Below, in pieces: positions 18,244 through 27,785 of a stretch of 64,000 nucleotides of DNA; the first letter of the stretch is position 1, and every line of letters starts with the position of its first letter. Origin of the DNA: Phytoactinopolyspora halotolerans (GTDB lineage Bacteria > Actinomycetota > Actinomycetes > Jiangellales > Jiangellaceae). A program made the translations under genes and the position numbers. The stretch spans positions 35,432 through 99,431 of the forward strand of contig NZ_JAAGOA010000028.1 of assembly GCF_010550675.1 (NCBI RefSeq). Direction: 5' to 3'. The notes beneath the pieces are model-generated. The model had not been told where the DNA came from. It worked only from the letters and a program-made list of their open reading frames with translations, and searched no databases.

Positions 18244-18249
18244 TAGAGT
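18244..18249 (+). promoter_or_regulatory. -10 box of leaderless peptidase gene
   Basis: TAGAGT seven bases before the peptidase ATG (spacer CGTCACC). No ribosome binding site lies in the spacer. Confidence 0.5.
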
Positions 18250-18256
18250 CGTCACC

Positions 18257-19360
18257 ATGGCTGAACTCCACGCTGCCCGTCGGGCCCGGCTCGCGGCCCA
18301 CCTCGCCGAGCGCGACATCCCCGCCGCATTGGTCACCCGGCTCGTCAACGTCCAGTACCTGACCGGTCTGAAGAGCAGCAATGCCGCCGTACTCATCACC
18401 GACGACGGGACGGCGACGCTGGCCACGGACGGTCGATACGCGACGGCGGCCGCCGCCGTGGCGCCGGACGTCGAGCTCGTCGTCATCCGCGGCGTCGCCA
18501 CTGAGCTGGCCACCCGCGCCGGGCAGCGCGGCCTCGGGCGGCTGGCCGTCGAGCAGCACGACGTCACGCTGGAGCTGGCTGCGGCGATCCGCGCCGCGCT
18601 GGAGGACGCCGGTAGCACAACCGAACTGACCGAGATGGGCCGTGCGATCGAGGAGTTGCGAGCGGTCAAGGACGAATCCGAGATCGACAGCCTGCGGCGC
18701 GCGTGCGAGATCTCCTGCCAGGCGCTGCAGGAGTTGTTCGGCGCCGGCTCGTTGCTCGGGCGGTCGGAGCGGGTCATCGCCCGCGACCTGGAGTGGCGGA
18801 TGTACGCGGCCGGGGCGGACGCCATCGCGTTCGAGACGATCGTCGCGTCCGGCCCGAACAGCGCCGTACCGCACCACCGCCCGACGGACCGCGTCGTCGA
18901 GCGCGGGGACTTCGTGAAGATCGACTTCGGCGCCGCGTTCGGTGGCTATCACGCGGACTGCACCCGTACGTGCGTCGTCGGGGGCGAACCGGCGGCCTGG
19001 CAACGTGAGATCTACGACATCGTCGCCGCGTCTCAGCGGGCCGGTCGGGAGGCGCTGACACCCGGCGGCGAGCGGATCGACGTGGACAAGGCGTCGCGTT
19101 CGGTGATCGAGGACGCGGGCTACGGTGAGCAGTTCGGCCACGGCACCGGTCACGGCGTCGGGCTGGAGGTACATGAGGCGCCGACGCTCGGGTACTCGGC
19201 AACGGGTACACTTGCCGAGCGCATGACAGTGACGGTTGAGCCCGGTATCTACCTGCCGGACCGCGGTGGGGTTCGGATCGAGGACACGCTCGTGGTCCGG
19301 GCCGACGGACCGGAGCTGCTCACACCATTGACCAAGGAGCTGCTCGTCCTCGACGCGTGA
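18257..19360 (+). CDS. M24 family Xaa-Pro aminopeptidase/dipeptidase
   Basis: 367-residue cytosolic metallopeptidase that removes residues next to proline. The N-terminal creatinase-like domain (residues 1-130) precedes the pita-bread catalytic domain. Metal ligands are visible as Asp in KIDFGA, Asp in HADCTRT, His in GHGTGHGVGLEVHEAP, Glu in TVEPGIYLP and Glu in RIEDTLVV. ATG 18257 (MAELHAARR) gives the usual length; the longer frame to 17834 crosses another gene. In many actinobacteria this peptidase gene lies between aroQ and efp, as here, so it may help with proline-containing peptides alongside EF-P. Confidence 0.93.
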   Translation: MAELHAARRARLAAHLAERDIPAALVTRLVNVQYLTGLKSSNAAVLITDDGTATLATDGRYATAAAAVAPDVELVVIRGVATELATRAGQRGLGRLAVEQHDVTLELAAAIRAALEDAGSTTELTEMGRAIEELRAVKDESEIDSLRRACEISCQALQELFGAGSLLGRSERVIARDLEWRMYAAGADAIAFETIVASGPNSAVPHHRPTDRVVERGDFVKIDFGAAFGGYHADCTRTCVVGGEPAAWQREIYDIVAASQRAGREALTPGGERIDVDKASRSVIEDAGYGEQFGHGTGHGVGLEVHEAPTLGYSATGTLAERMTVTVEPGIYLPDRGGVRIEDTLVVRADGPELLTPLTKELLVLDA

Positions 19361-19403
19361 GCGCGACGGACGTGCACGATGACGACGAAGAGGCACTACT
19401 GAC

Positions 19404-19964
19404 GTGGCGACCACCAACGACCTGAAGAACGGCCTGGTGCTCAACCTCGACGGCCAGCTGTGGACCGTCCTGGACTTCCAGCACGTGAAGCCAGGAAAGG
19501 GCGGTGCGTTCGTGCGCACCAAGCTGAAGAACGTGTTGTCGGGCAAGGTCGTGGACAAGACCTTCAACGCCGGCGTCAAGGTGGAGACCGCCAACGTCGA
19601 CCGGCGTGAGATGACCTACCTGTACCGCGACGGAGATGCGTTCGTGTTCATGGACACCCAGTCCTACGAACAGGTCCACGTCCCCGCGGCGACCGTCGGC
19701 GACGGGCAGAACTTCCTGCTGGAGAACCAGGACGCCGTCGTCGGGTTGCACGACGAGAACCCGCTGTTCGTGGAGCTGCCCGCATCCGTGGTGCTGACCA
19801 TCGAGTACACCGAGCCCGGCGTGCAGGGTGACCGCTCCACCGGTGGCACCAAGCCGGCCCGGCTGGAGACCGGCCACGAGATCAACGTTCCGCTGTTCAT
19901 CACCACCGGTGAGAAGGTCAAGGTCGACACCCGCGACGGCTCGTACCTCGGCCGCGCGTCCTGA
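19404..19964 (+). CDS. efp: Translation elongation factor P
   Basis: 186-residue factor that rescues ribosomes stalled at polyproline. Three beta-barrel domains: KOW-like domain I with the exposed loop [14 protein letters not shown] carrying Lys32 at its tip, an OB domain, and the C-terminal signature [24 protein letters not shown]. The loop is PGKGG, where the actinobacterial EF-P proteins studied for unmodified lysine have PGKGP. GTG start with GAGG upstream. No genes for lysine modification (epmA, epmB) are in the window. Followed after 12 bases by nusB. Confidence 0.97.
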   Translation: MATTNDLKNGLVLNLDGQLWTVLDFQHVKPGKGGAFVRTKLKNVLSGKVVDKTFNAGVKVETANVDRREMTYLYRDGDAFVFMDTQSYEQVHVPAATVGDGQNFLLENQDAVVGLHDENPLFVELPASVVLTIEYTEPGVQGDRSTGGTKPARLETGHEINVPLFITTGEKVKVDTRDGSYLGRAS

Positions 19965-19976
19965 TCGGCGACCTTC

Positions 19977-20387
19977 ATGCCAGCCCGCACTCGCGCCCGG
20001 AAGCGGGCCCTGGACATCCTGTTCGAATCCGAACAGCAAGGTCTCGCGCTCGGCGCGACGCTGTCGCGGCGGATGGCCACGGCCGACCAGCCGCTGAACG
20101 AGTACACCGTCGCGCTGGTCGAGGGGGTCAACGCGCACCAGGAGCGGATCGACGAGCTGCTGTCCACCTACTCCGAGGGGTGGACCCTGGAACGGATGCC
20201 GGCCGTCGACCGCAACGTCCTGCGGATGGGCGCGTTCGAGATCCTGTACCGGGACGACGTGCCGGACCCGGTGGCGGTCAGCGAGGCGGTGGCCCTGGTG
20301 CGCGACCTGTCGACCGACGAGTCGCCGGGCTTCGTCAACGGCCTGCTCGCCCGGCTCATCACCGTCAAGCCCAGCCTCAGCGTCTAA
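19977..20387 (+). CDS. nusB: Transcription antitermination factor NusB
   Basis: 136-residue RNA-binding protein that joins NusE (S10) on boxA of ribosomal RNA transcripts. All-helical family pattern is clear: RKRALDILFESEQQG at the start, EYTVALVEGVNAHQERIDELLSTYSEGW in the middle, and VDRNVLRMGAFEILY...PVAVSEAVALVRDLSTDESPGFVNGLLARL at the end. It ends the aro-peptidase-efp-nusB gene group. Palindromic repeat B copy 2 lies just after its stop and may end transcription. Confidence 0.96.
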   Translation: MPARTRARKRALDILFESEQQGLALGATLSRRMATADQPLNEYTVALVEGVNAHQERIDELLSTYSEGWTLERMPAVDRNVLRMGAFEILYRDDVPDPVAVSEAVALVRDLSTDESPGFVNGLLARLITVKPSLSV

Positions 20388-20405
20388 CCCAGCCCCTCGA
20401 CCGGG

Positions 20406-20497
20406 CTAAATGATCATGTGAAGTAGGTTTCTTCGTGCCCCACCATGTCTGCAGACCTGTTACGGCACGAGAAAACCCACTTCACATGATCATTTAG
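20406..20497. repeat. 92 bp palindromic repeat, family B, copy 2
   Basis: Outer 19 bases CTAAATGATCATGTGAAGT are exactly inverted at the right end; the centre contains GTCTGCAGAC. Inner arms have several mismatches between left and right. It lies between the convergent nusB and M48 protease genes and could also serve as a bidirectional terminator there. Confidence 0.88.
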
Positions 20498-20504
20498 GGC
20501 GGGG

Positions 20505-21527
20505 TCAGGTGTTGGGGCGGTTGCGGTTGAAGACGGTGTCGAAGATCTTGCCTCCGGCGTCCTGGGCGCCGCCGGCGACGTCGCGGAGAACCTTGATCAG
20601 CGGATCCGCGGAGCGGTTCCACGCCTCCTGATACGACTTCGCCGCGTTCTTCGCCTCCTGGCTGATCGATGCGTCGGCGTCCTCGGACCGGCGTGGGTAA
20701 TCACCGGCCAGGATCCGGCTGTACTCACCGGAACTCGCCCAGTGGTCCAGTTCGGCGAACCGGACGACCGCGTGCGGGTGCGTCCGGCCCATCAGACTCA
20801 GCAGTTTGAGCAGCCCGTCCCGGGCGTCCTCAGCGGCGTCGTACTCGCGTGCCTGCTGCAGGAACGCCTCCGTGTCCATCTCCGCCAGCCGGGAGCCACC
20901 GGCGAGCTTCATCAGCGTCCGCTTCGCGGCGTCCGGATCCTGCAGCGTCAACAGACCGGCCCGGTCACAGGACAGCTCCGACTTCCGATGCCATTCCTCG
21001 AGCGCCAGCACGATCGCGCGCAGGCCGAAGTACCCCATGGGCAGCCATGCCACCCGCAGCGCCAGATTGGTCAGCGCCAGCAGCAACGTGCGGTACACGG
21101 CGTGACCGGAGAGGATGTGCCCGACCTCGTGTCCGACGACGAACCGGCGCTCCTCCGCGTCGAGCAGGTCGAACAGCCCGGTGCTGACGACGATGAACGG
21201 CTTGTCCTTGCCGATGGCCATCGCGCGCGGCACCGGATCGAGGACCACGTAGAGGTCGGGCACCGGTTTCAGATCCAGGATGTGCGCCGCGTCGACGACG
21301 TCTTGGTGCACGTCGGCGAACTGGGTCTCACCGACGCGGACGGCGCCGGACAAGTAGTGCAGCCGGAGCGAGCGCTCGCTGAACAGGCCCGCCATCTTGC
21401 GGAGCACAGTATCGAAGCCGCGCAGCGAACGCAGCGCGACGAGCGCACCACGGTCGGCCGGATGCTCGTAGGCACGGGAGCTGATGTCAGGGAATCGGAT
21501 GCGGGTCCGGTCGGGCGTCGTAGACAT
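20505..21527 (-). CDS. M48 family zinc metalloprotease
   Basis: 340-residue protease with the zinc site VVGHEVGHILSGHA (HEVGH near residue 131) and a third ligand probably in EWHRKSELSCDRAGLL. Only weak hydrophobic segments follow the active site (LLLALTNLALRVAWLPMGYFG), so it may be loosely membrane-associated, unlike typical HtpX with two strong N-terminal spans. The C-terminal 70 residues are polar. ATG with TACGAT six bases upstream and no ribosome site suggests a leaderless message. Convergent with nusB. Membrane-protein quality control is the general family role; the substrate is unknown. Confidence 0.9.
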   Translation of the reverse strand: MSTTPDRTRIRFPDISSRAYEHPADRGALVALRSLRGFDTVLRKMAGLFSERSLRLHYLSGAVRVGETQFADVHQDVVDAAHILDLKPVPDLYVVLDPVPRAMAIGKDKPFIVVSTGLFDLLDAEERRFVVGHEVGHILSGHAVYRTLLLALTNLALRVAWLPMGYFGLRAIVLALEEWHRKSELSCDRAGLLTLQDPDAAKRTLMKLAGGSRLAEMDTEAFLQQAREYDAAEDARDGLLKLLSLMGRTHPHAVVRFAELDHWASSGEYSRILAGDYPRRSEDADASISQEAKNAAKSYQEAWNRSADPLIKVLRDVAGGAQDAGGKIFDTVFNRNRPNT

Positions 21528-21533
21528 GAAGCC

Positions 21534-21539
21534 ATCGTA
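21534..21539 (-). promoter_or_regulatory. -10 box of leaderless M48 protease gene
   Basis: TACGAT on the minus strand, six bases before the ATG (spacer GGCTTC). Confidence 0.5.
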
Positions 21540-21588
21540 TGCACAATGCGACCCGTTGGGAGCCCCGGCGGCGCGGGCTCGTAAGACC

Positions 21589-24500
21589 TCAGCCGATGCT
21601 CACGACGGTGCCGGGCCCGGTCCCGTCGTAGTCGACCACGCCGAGGTAGGGGACGCCCCGGCCGAGACCGTCGTACTCAACGGTGACCTGGGTGGACGAT
21701 CCCGGCTCGCCGACGATGCGCTCCGGTGCGACGGTGGCGTTGCCGGCAGGCCCGCCACCCACTGCGAAGTTACGCAGGCTGAAGTCGACCGGCTCACCGT
21801 CGGCGGTGGAGTAGACGTGCACCAGAGCCCAATACGTGCCCGGCTCGGGGTCGGGGAGGTCGACCCGCTCGCTCGACGCGGCCGTCGCCGCCTCCACCGG
21901 GAGTTGCCGGCCGTCCGGCCCGAACAGATACATGTCGAAGTCTGCGGTGGCCGCACCGGCGACGAGGTCGAACCGGGCGAGTGTAGCGCCGTCGCCGACG
22001 TCGAGACTCACCAGATGCGAGGAGGCGTTCCCGCCCGTCTTGGGTGGCTCCCCGGGCGTCAGCGAGCCGTCGGTGACCTCACCGGGAGCCAGGCCGCGCA
22101 GCGTGACCCCGGTATCGGCGTCCTGCCCGCTGACCACGTCGAATTCGATCTGGCCGGATGGTCCGTCACCGCTCACCTCGTCCGGCGCGTCCAGGCCGAC
22201 CGGATTGACGACGACGGGGCTGCGCGCGGCGGTGCCGGCACCGCGCCAGGTCAGCGTGCCGTGCGCATACTGCTCCAGGTCGGCGTCGTCGCGGGTGAGC
22301 ACCACCCGGAACCGCTTGGTCTGACCCGGCTGTGTGAACAACAGCACCGACGGGCTGACGTGGGCGGCGAAGCCGGGGACGTCGACGTCGGCGACGTACA
22401 GCCCGGGACGGGTCGCGGTCACCTCCCGGACGACCTGTTGTTTACCGGCCAGCGCGCCGATCGAGATCGACGGGTAGTTCAGGTTGGACGGATCGATCGG
22501 TTCCACGCCGGGGATGTCCAGCTCGGCGCCGGTTCCGGCCAGGAACGACAGCCAGTCGTCCGCGGTGGCGTCGTAGACGAGGCCGGGGGAGAGCGCGGCA
22601 CCCGGGTCGACGTACCCGGCGCCGGAGCCGAATCGGTCGCGATCCGGCGAGCCTTCCGCGTCGACCAGGTCGGACGTGGACGTCATGAGTGCCGACTTGA
22701 TCGCTGCCGGCGACCAGTCCGGGTGCTCCGCGCGTAGCAGGGCGGCGATCCCGGCGACGTGCGGAGACGCCATCGAGGTGCCGGAGAGGAAGCCGTACTG
22801 CGCGTCGCCGTCCTGCCCGGTGTAGCCGGGCGTGACGGCCGAGAGGACGTTGACACCGGGCGCCGTGAGGTCCGGTTTGAGCAGGTCGCCGTCGTTGGCC
22901 AGCGCCGGTCCGCGGGATGAGAAGCCGGCCAGGACCGGTGACGGTGCAGGCGGAAGGTCGGTCTGGTCGCCGGGAAGCAGGGCCGCTGTCGCACCGTCGG
23001 GGGCGCTCTCGGCGATGTACTCGCGCGCATGGTCGGCGTCCGCCGCGCTCAGCTGTACGGTCGGGACGGCGTGGCTGTCCGGGTCGAGGGTCTCGTCCGG
23101 ATCCGTGTTGCCGAGGATCATGCCCACGCCACCGGCACGGGCGACCTCGTCGGACTTGTCGGTGCGCGGAATCTCACCGCGGTCACACAGGACCAGCGCT
23201 CCGTCGGCACGTTCCTCATCCAGGCTGTCCGGCATGCAAAGCGTCGCCTCGTCCGCGGTTGCGCCGCTCGCGGCGATGTCGCCGGCCCTCACCAGCGGCG
23301 TCTGCTCGTCGAGCCCACCCGGGTGGAGCATCGCGCCGCGGAATCGACGCCCGTCGCCGAGCTCCACCGTTCCCGGGTAGCCGGCGTGTGTGCCCGCGGC
23401 CACCGTGGCGACCCAGGGGTTATTGTGCGCGACGGTGGAGGCGCCCGGCCCGTGGTTGCCCGCCGATACGGCGACGAAGATGTCCGCCGAGGCCGCGGAG
23501 AGAAGCGCGAGTGATATCACGTCGGCGGCGGTGTCGCGGAAGCCGGCGATGGACAGGTTCAGGATGTCGACGTTGTCGACGACGGCCTGGTCGACGGCGG
23601 CGACGACGTCGGAGAGGAAGCAGCCGCCCGCCTCGGGGTCCTGCGCTGTCCAGCACGCCTTGTATGCCGCGATCTTCGCCGCCGGTGCCATGCCTGAACC
23701 CGCACCGAGGTCCTGACCGTCGATGGACATCGGCACACCCGTGTTGCCGGCGGCGATTCCGGTGACATGACTGCCGTGTCCCTGGCCGTCCCGCGGCGAA
23801 GCGAACTCGTCGTCATCACGTTCCCCGGGCGGAACACTGCCGAGGAAGCCGTCCGCGAAGTAGCGAGCGGAGATCACCTTGTCCGTGCAGTCGTCGGCAT
23901 CCCAGCGCTCGCCGGTCTGGCACTCACCGGTGAACAGCTCGCCGTTCGCCTTCACCATGGCCGTTTCCGTCTCCGACGTCCGGTACGGCCGGCCGACGTC
24001 CTCAGACGGCGCCGACGGCAGCGCCGAACCGGCGAACGACGGATTCTCCGGCCACAGCCCGGAGTCGACGATACCGACGACGACGCCCATACCTGCGCTG
24101 TCGACGCCGCCGAGTTCCTCCCACACACCGTCGTCGCCGGGTAGACCGAGGTGATCCGGAGACTGCACCGTGTCCAGCGGCTGCGCGGTGTCCGGCACCA
24201 CCGCGAGCACCCGTGGATCCTGCTGCAACTCTGCCGCCTGCGTTGCGTCCAGGTCTGCGGCGAATGCGTTGACGGCCGCGCTGTACTGCTGCGCCGGATC
24301 GGCACCGACACGGGCGGCGACCTCGGCCTGCTGCCCGTGGAGATGATCGCGGTAGCGGCGGGCCGCGCTGGTGCCGGCGTCGAACCCCTGCCCGTCGGCG
24401 GCGGTGGCCGGGAGGTCGTCGGCGCCGCCGGTGTACGTGGCCGCGGGCGCGTCGGCGAGCACGACGAGGTATCGGCCGTCGTCGTGAAACGACGTCGGAG

Positions 24501-24729
24501 GAGTGAGCAGACCGTCGCCGAGCGTAGTACCGAGGAGATCCGGAAGGCCGCCGGACTCGGCCGTGCCGCGGGCTGCGGGATCGGCGAGGTCAGGATGGCC
24601 GGCGTCGTCATCAGGGGCCGCGAGCGCGTACCCGGCGCCGGCCAGGGCGGTGGCGACGGCAAGCCCGGCGGCGGCCGTCGTCGTGGCGATCCTGGACATG
24701 TGCCGCCGCATGCGGGCTGTGCTCGACAC
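21589..24729 (-). CDS. Secreted subtilisin-like serine protease (S8) with protease-associated domain
   Basis: 1046-residue exported protease. A signal peptide (ATTTAAAGLAVATALAGAGY, cleavage after ALAA) precedes an inhibitor-I9-like propeptide (about residues 75-180). The catalytic triad is Asp222 in GIVDSGLWPENPSF, His318 in GHGSHVTGIAAG and Ser652 in GTSMASPHVAGIAALL. A PA domain is inserted between His and Ser (region around LCDRGEIPRTDKSDEVARAG), and a Fn3-like C-terminal part follows, ending in a domain rich in acidic loops. The GTG at 24729 is chosen because AGGAGG stands seven bases before it; the longer frame starts at 24753. It stands alone. Plant cucumisin-type S8 enzymes share this layout. 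Confidence 0.92.
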   Translation of the reverse strand: MSSTARMRRHMSRIATTTAAAGLAVATALAGAGYALAAPDDDAGHPDLADPAARGTAESGGLPDLLGTTLGDGLLTPPTSFHDDGRYLVVLADAPAATYTGGADDLPATAADGQGFDAGTSAARRYRDHLHGQQAEVAARVGADPAQQYSAAVNAFAADLDATQAAELQQDPRVLAVVPDTAQPLDTVQSPDHLGLPGDDGVWEELGGVDSAGMGVVVGIVDSGLWPENPSFAGSALPSAPSEDVGRPYRTSETETAMVKANGELFTGECQTGERWDADDCTDKVISARYFADGFLGSVPPGERDDDEFASPRDGQGHGSHVTGIAAGNTGVPMSIDGQDLGAGSGMAPAAKIAAYKACWTAQDPEAGGCFLSDVVAAVDQAVVDNVDILNLSIAGFRDTAADVISLALLSAASADIFVAVSAGNHGPGASTVAHNNPWVATVAAGTHAGYPGTVELGDGRRFRGAMLHPGGLDEQTPLVRAGDIAASGATADEATLCMPDSLDEERADGALVLCDRGEIPRTDKSDEVARAGGVGMILGNTDPDETLDPDSHAVPTVQLSAADADHAREYIAESAPDGATAALLPGDQTDLPPAPSPVLAGFSSRGPALANDGDLLKPDLTAPGVNVLSAVTPGYTGQDGDAQYGFLSGTSMASPHVAGIAALLRAEHPDWSPAAIKSALMTSTSDLVDAEGSPDRDRFGSGAGYVDPGAALSPGLVYDATADDWLSFLAGTGAELDIPGVEPIDPSNLNYPSISIGALAGKQQVVREVTATRPGLYVADVDVPGFAAHVSPSVLLFTQPGQTKRFRVVLTRDDADLEQYAHGTLTWRGAGTAARSPVVVNPVGLDAPDEVSGDGPSGQIEFDVVSGQDADTGVTLRGLAPGEVTDGSLTPGEPPKTGGNASSHLVSLDVGDGATLARFDLVAGAATADFDMYLFGPDGRQLPVEAATAASSERVDLPDPEPGTYWALVHVYSTADGEPVDFSLRNFAVGGGPAGNATVAPERIVGEPGSSTQVTVEYDGLGRGVPYLGVVDYDGTGPGTVVSIG

Positions 24730-24841
24730 GTGCCGTCCTCCTGGGTGCGTCACCGGTCAGCGGTCCATGGGTACGCTGACTCGCCGGCCAGCCGTCGTGG
24801 AGAACACTATCGAAGATCTCCGACAGCCACGGCTGCTCGCC

Positions 24842-25915
24842 TCAATCGCGCCGGACGACGATGTCCTCCCGGGCGGCGGCGTAGTGGCAGGCCGCCTCGT
24901 GGTCAGTGCGGTCGCGGACGACCAGGGCCGGCTCCTCGTCGGCGCACGTCTGGGTCGCCATCCAGCAACGGGTGCGGAATCGGCACCCGCTGGGCGGGCT
25001 GGCCGGGCTGGGCGGGTCACCCGAGAGGACGATCTGCTCACGCTGTCCGCGGACCGATGGATCCGGCACCGGTGCAGCGGAGAGCAACGCCTGAGTGTAC
25101 GGATGACTGGGGTGCTCGTAGATCTGTTCGTCGGTCCCGACCTCGACCACCTTCCCGAGATACATCACCGCCACCCGGTCGGAGATGTGCCGCACGACGG
25201 AGAGGTCATGGGCGATGAAGATGTACGAGAGCCCGAGCTCCCGCTGCAGGCCGGCCAGGAGGTTCATCACCTGTGCCTGAACCGAGACGTCGAGCGCGGA
25301 GACCGGTTCGTCGCAGATGATGACGTCGGGACGTAACGCCAGACCGCGCGCGATACCGATACGCTGCCGCTGCCCGCCGGAGAACTGGTGCGGGTAGCGG
25401 TTGATGTGCTCGGGGTTCAGCCCCACGAGCTCAAGCAACTCCTGTACCCGTCGTCGTCGCCCGCTCTTCGGCTCGACCTCCGGGTGCAGATCGAACGGCT
25501 CGCCGACGATGTCGCCGACGGTCATCCGCGGATCCAGCGAGGAGTACGGGTCTTGGAAGACCATCTGCACGTTGCGTCGCAGCGCGCGCAGTTCCTTGCC
25601 GGTGAGCTCGTAGATGTTCCGGCCGTTCAACCGGACCTCACCGCGGGTCGGCTCTTCCAGCCGCATCAGCAGTTTGGCCAGCGTCGACTTGCCGCAGCCG
25701 GACTCGCCGACGACGCCGAGCGTCTCGCCTTTGCGCAGTTCGAACGAGACCCCATCGACCGCCCGCACGGTGCCGGCGTGCCGGCGCAGCAGACGACCAC
25801 CCGACAGCGGGAAGTGCTTGGCCAGGTCGCGGACTTCGAGCAACGTTTGCCCGGAACCAGAGCCCGCAGACCGGCCCGAGCCGGCACCTTGCTCGGCGGT
25901 GGGTTCAGCGGACAC
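24842..25915 (-). CDS. Oligopeptide/dipeptide ABC transporter ATPase, OppF/DppF type
   Basis: 357-residue cytosolic ATPase. Walker [16 protein letters not shown]-loop [12 protein letters not shown], signature [16 protein letters not shown] and Walker [13 protein letters not shown] are all intact. The C-terminal extension has the four-cysteine-type iron-sulfur/oligopeptide domain pattern ([14 protein letters not shown]...ACHYA) common in OppD/OppF proteins. GTG start overlapping the stop of the OppD gene by eleven bases, so the two ATPases are co-translated. The permeases and binding protein lie on the divergent side of the gbsR-type gene. Confidence 0.95.
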   Translation of the reverse strand: MSAEPTAEQGAGSGRSAGSGSGQTLLEVRDLAKHFPLSGGRLLRRHAGTVRAVDGVSFELRKGETLGVVGESGCGKSTLAKLLMRLEEPTRGEVRLNGRNIYELTGKELRALRRNVQMVFQDPYSSLDPRMTVGDIVGEPFDLHPEVEPKSGRRRRVQELLELVGLNPEHINRYPHQFSGGQRQRIGIARGLALRPDVIICDEPVSALDVSVQAQVMNLLAGLQRELGLSYIFIAHDLSVVRHISDRVAVMYLGKVVEVGTDEQIYEHPSHPYTQALLSAAPVPDPSVRGQREQIVLSGDPPSPASPPSGCRFRTRCWMATQTCADEEPALVVRDRTDHEAACHYAAAREDIVVRRD

Positions 25916-26939
25916 CGCTCAGTACCTCCTCGGTGAAGTGGCACGCGCTGGAGCGTCCCCCGGCTACGGTGCGCAGCGGTGGGCGGTCCGTGGTGCACAG
26001 GGCTTCGGCGGCGGAGCAGCGCGGATGGAAGGCGCATCCGGACGGGATCCGGGTCAGCGTTGGGGGCAAACCTTGAATGGCCGCGAGTGCGTGGCCCTTG
26101 AGGTCAACTCGGGGAATCGATTCGAGTAGACCCTTGGTGTACGGATGCGCAGGCGAAGCGTAGATGTCATGCACGGGCGCCTGCTCGAGGATCCGGCCCG
26201 CGTACATCACGGCGATCCGATCAGCGACGTCGGCCACCACCCCGAGATCGTGCGTGATAAGGATGAGGCCCATTCCGCTGTCTCGCTGCAATTCCCGCAG
26301 CAGGTTCATGATCTGTGCCTGCACTGTCACGTCCAGTGCGGTGGTCGGTTCGTCGGCGATGAGCACGGCGGGGTCCAATGCGATCGCCATGGCGATCATG
26401 ATGCGTTGCCGCATGCCGCCGGAGAACTGGTGTGGATAGTCGCGGACTCGTTCGCGTGCGGCCGGGATGTGCACCCGGTCCATCAACTCGATGGAGCGCT
26501 TGCGCGCGTCGGACCTGGACATCCCCCGGTGAACGCGGAACATTTCGGCGATCTGCCAGCCAACCGGAAAGACGGGATTGAGCGCGGACAGCGCATCCTG
26601 GAAGATCATGGCAATCTGGCTGCCGCGGACCTGCTTTCGTTCCTTCTCGGGCAGCGGGAGCAGGTCGCGGCCGCGGAAACGGACGGCACCGCCGGTGATG
26701 TAGCCCGGTGGGCTGTCGACGATGCCCATGATCGCTTGCGCGGTGACGCTCTTGCCTGAGCCGGATTCGCCGAGCACAGCGAGGGTCTCACCGTCGTCCA
26801 CGCGGTAGGACACGCCGTTGACCGCTCGCGCGATGCCTTCCCGGGTACGAAACTCCACGTGCAGGTCGTCTACCTCGAGCAGAGGTGCCGCGTCCGGGAC
26901 AGGGTCGTCGGCGATCGCCGATGTCTCAGTCGTGCTCAC
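25905..26939 (-). CDS. Oligopeptide/dipeptide ABC transporter ATPase, OppD/DppD type
   Basis: 344-residue ATPase with Walker [27 protein letters not shown], signature [16 protein letters not shown] and Walker [13 protein letters not shown]. The C-terminal oligopeptide-type domain has [14 protein letters not shown] and ends ...[14 protein letters not shown]. The GTG at 26939 has a perfect GGAGGAG eight bases upstream; the longer frame to 27245 overlaps the regulator gene and is not used. It follows the gbsR-type gene by 82 bases on the same strand. Confidence 0.95.
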   Translation of the reverse strand: MSTTETSAIADDPVPDAAPLLEVDDLHVEFRTREGIARAVNGVSYRVDDGETLAVLGESGSGKSVTAQAIMGIVDSPPGYITGGAVRFRGRDLLPLPEKERKQVRGSQIAMIFQDALSALNPVFPVGWQIAEMFRVHRGMSRSDARKRSIELMDRVHIPAARERVRDYPHQFSGGMRQRIMIAMAIALDPAVLIADEPTTALDVTVQAQIMNLLRELQRDSGMGLILITHDLGVVADVADRIAVMYAGRILEQAPVHDIYASPAHPYTKGLLESIPRVDLKGHALAAIQGLPPTLTRIPSGCAFHPRCSAAEALCTTDRPPLRTVAGGRSSACHFTEEVLSGVR

Positions 26940-27021
26940 GACGGATTCTCCTCCTTGATCCCGGGGACTGTAACCCGGTGGGCGGGCAGACGCCGACTGC
27001 TGCATCGCGTCGGCACTTCGG

Positions 27022-27576
27022 TCACGCGTCGCGCGCTGCGTCACGTTCCCGTTTACGTTCCTCCCATGCCTGGAGCATCTGGCCGTGGTGGTATTCGTAA
27101 AGCCAAATGCAGTAGTCGCGCATGTTCTCCAGCCGCCTTCTGGGTCCGGACTCGTTCTCCCCGAGGGCGCCCAGGATCTTCTCGATTCCCCTGGCGCGCA
27201 GCAGAAGGTATTGGTGCTCGGTAGCCAGGAATGTGCCGAAGACATCGTCTTCGACCCGGAAATAGTGGCTGCGATCGCCGGGCACCGTCACCCGCTTGAT
27301 GAACCCGGCCTGGGCGAGATTCCGGGTGGCGGTGGAAATCGAACCCGCGCTAGCGCGCAACGCGCCGATCAGGTCTGCACTTGAGGTGTGCGGCGCGTTG
27401 CTCATCACGAGATACCCGAGGACGCGGCCTTCCATCCGTGGCCAGCCCCGCTCGTGGAAGAGCATGCCGATCTCCTCGGCGTACTGCGCGCGCCGCTCCT
27501 CATCCAGCCGGTCCTCGCTGGTGGCGGAGAGGCCGCCGGGGGATTCGTCGGCGTGGTCGTGGTGCGATGCCGCCAT
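27022..27576 (-). CDS. GbsR/MarR family transcriptional regulator
   Basis: 184-residue winged-helix regulator of the GbsR branch of MarR proteins. The N-terminal block EERRAQYAEEIGMLFHERGW and PRMEGRVLGYLVMSNAPHTSSADLI (20-residue core RVLGYLVMSNAPHTSSADLI) are family signatures, followed by the recognition helix SAGSISTATRNLAQAGFIKR and a wing. The C-terminal part (YLLLRARGIEKILGALGE onward) is helical. ATG 27576 has GGAGGGAG just upstream. It is divergent from the binding-protein gene and precedes oppD, so it probably controls both halves of the transporter. GbsR proteins elsewhere sense choline; the ligand here is unknown. Confidence 0.9.
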   Translation of the reverse strand: MAASHHDHADESPGGLSATSEDRLDEERRAQYAEEIGMLFHERGWPRMEGRVLGYLVMSNAPHTSSADLIGALRASAGSISTATRNLAQAGFIKRVTVPGDRSHYFRVEDDVFGTFLATEHQYLLLRARGIEKILGALGENESGPRRRLENMRDYCIWLYEYHHGQMLQAWEERKRERDAARDA

Positions 27577-27650
27577 CGGTCTCCCTCCAGGTGTGTAGGG
27601 ATCATCCTCGAACATTCACCGGCTCTGAGGCCAGCCTGGCGCGTTACAAA

Positions 27651-27697
27651 GAAGTTTCAATTCCTACTGAAACTTCCGATGTTTAGATTACTACAGT
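27651..27697. promoter_or_regulatory. Operator inverted repeat and promoter in the regulator/oppA gap
   Basis: GAAGTTTCA (27651-27659) and its exact inverse TGAAACTTC (27668-27676) are separated by eight bases. On the plus strand the right arm overlaps a -35-like GAAACT (27669) that is followed after 17 bases by TACAGT (27692) as -10 for oppA. A protein bound to the repeat would therefore block oppA transcription. The gbsR-type regulator beside it is the obvious candidate. Confidence 0.65.
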
Positions 27698-27785
27698 ATG
27701 TTCGGACGCCATCAGATCGGCACAGCCGCCCGGGCAGGTCAACGTCGTGTGCCTGGGAGGCTCCTGTCTCGACTAAGGAGCAGCC

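Noticed and set aside
20406..20497. Treating repeat B purely as a terminator
   Set aside because: No T-run follows, and other copies lie between divergent genes where a terminator is not needed.
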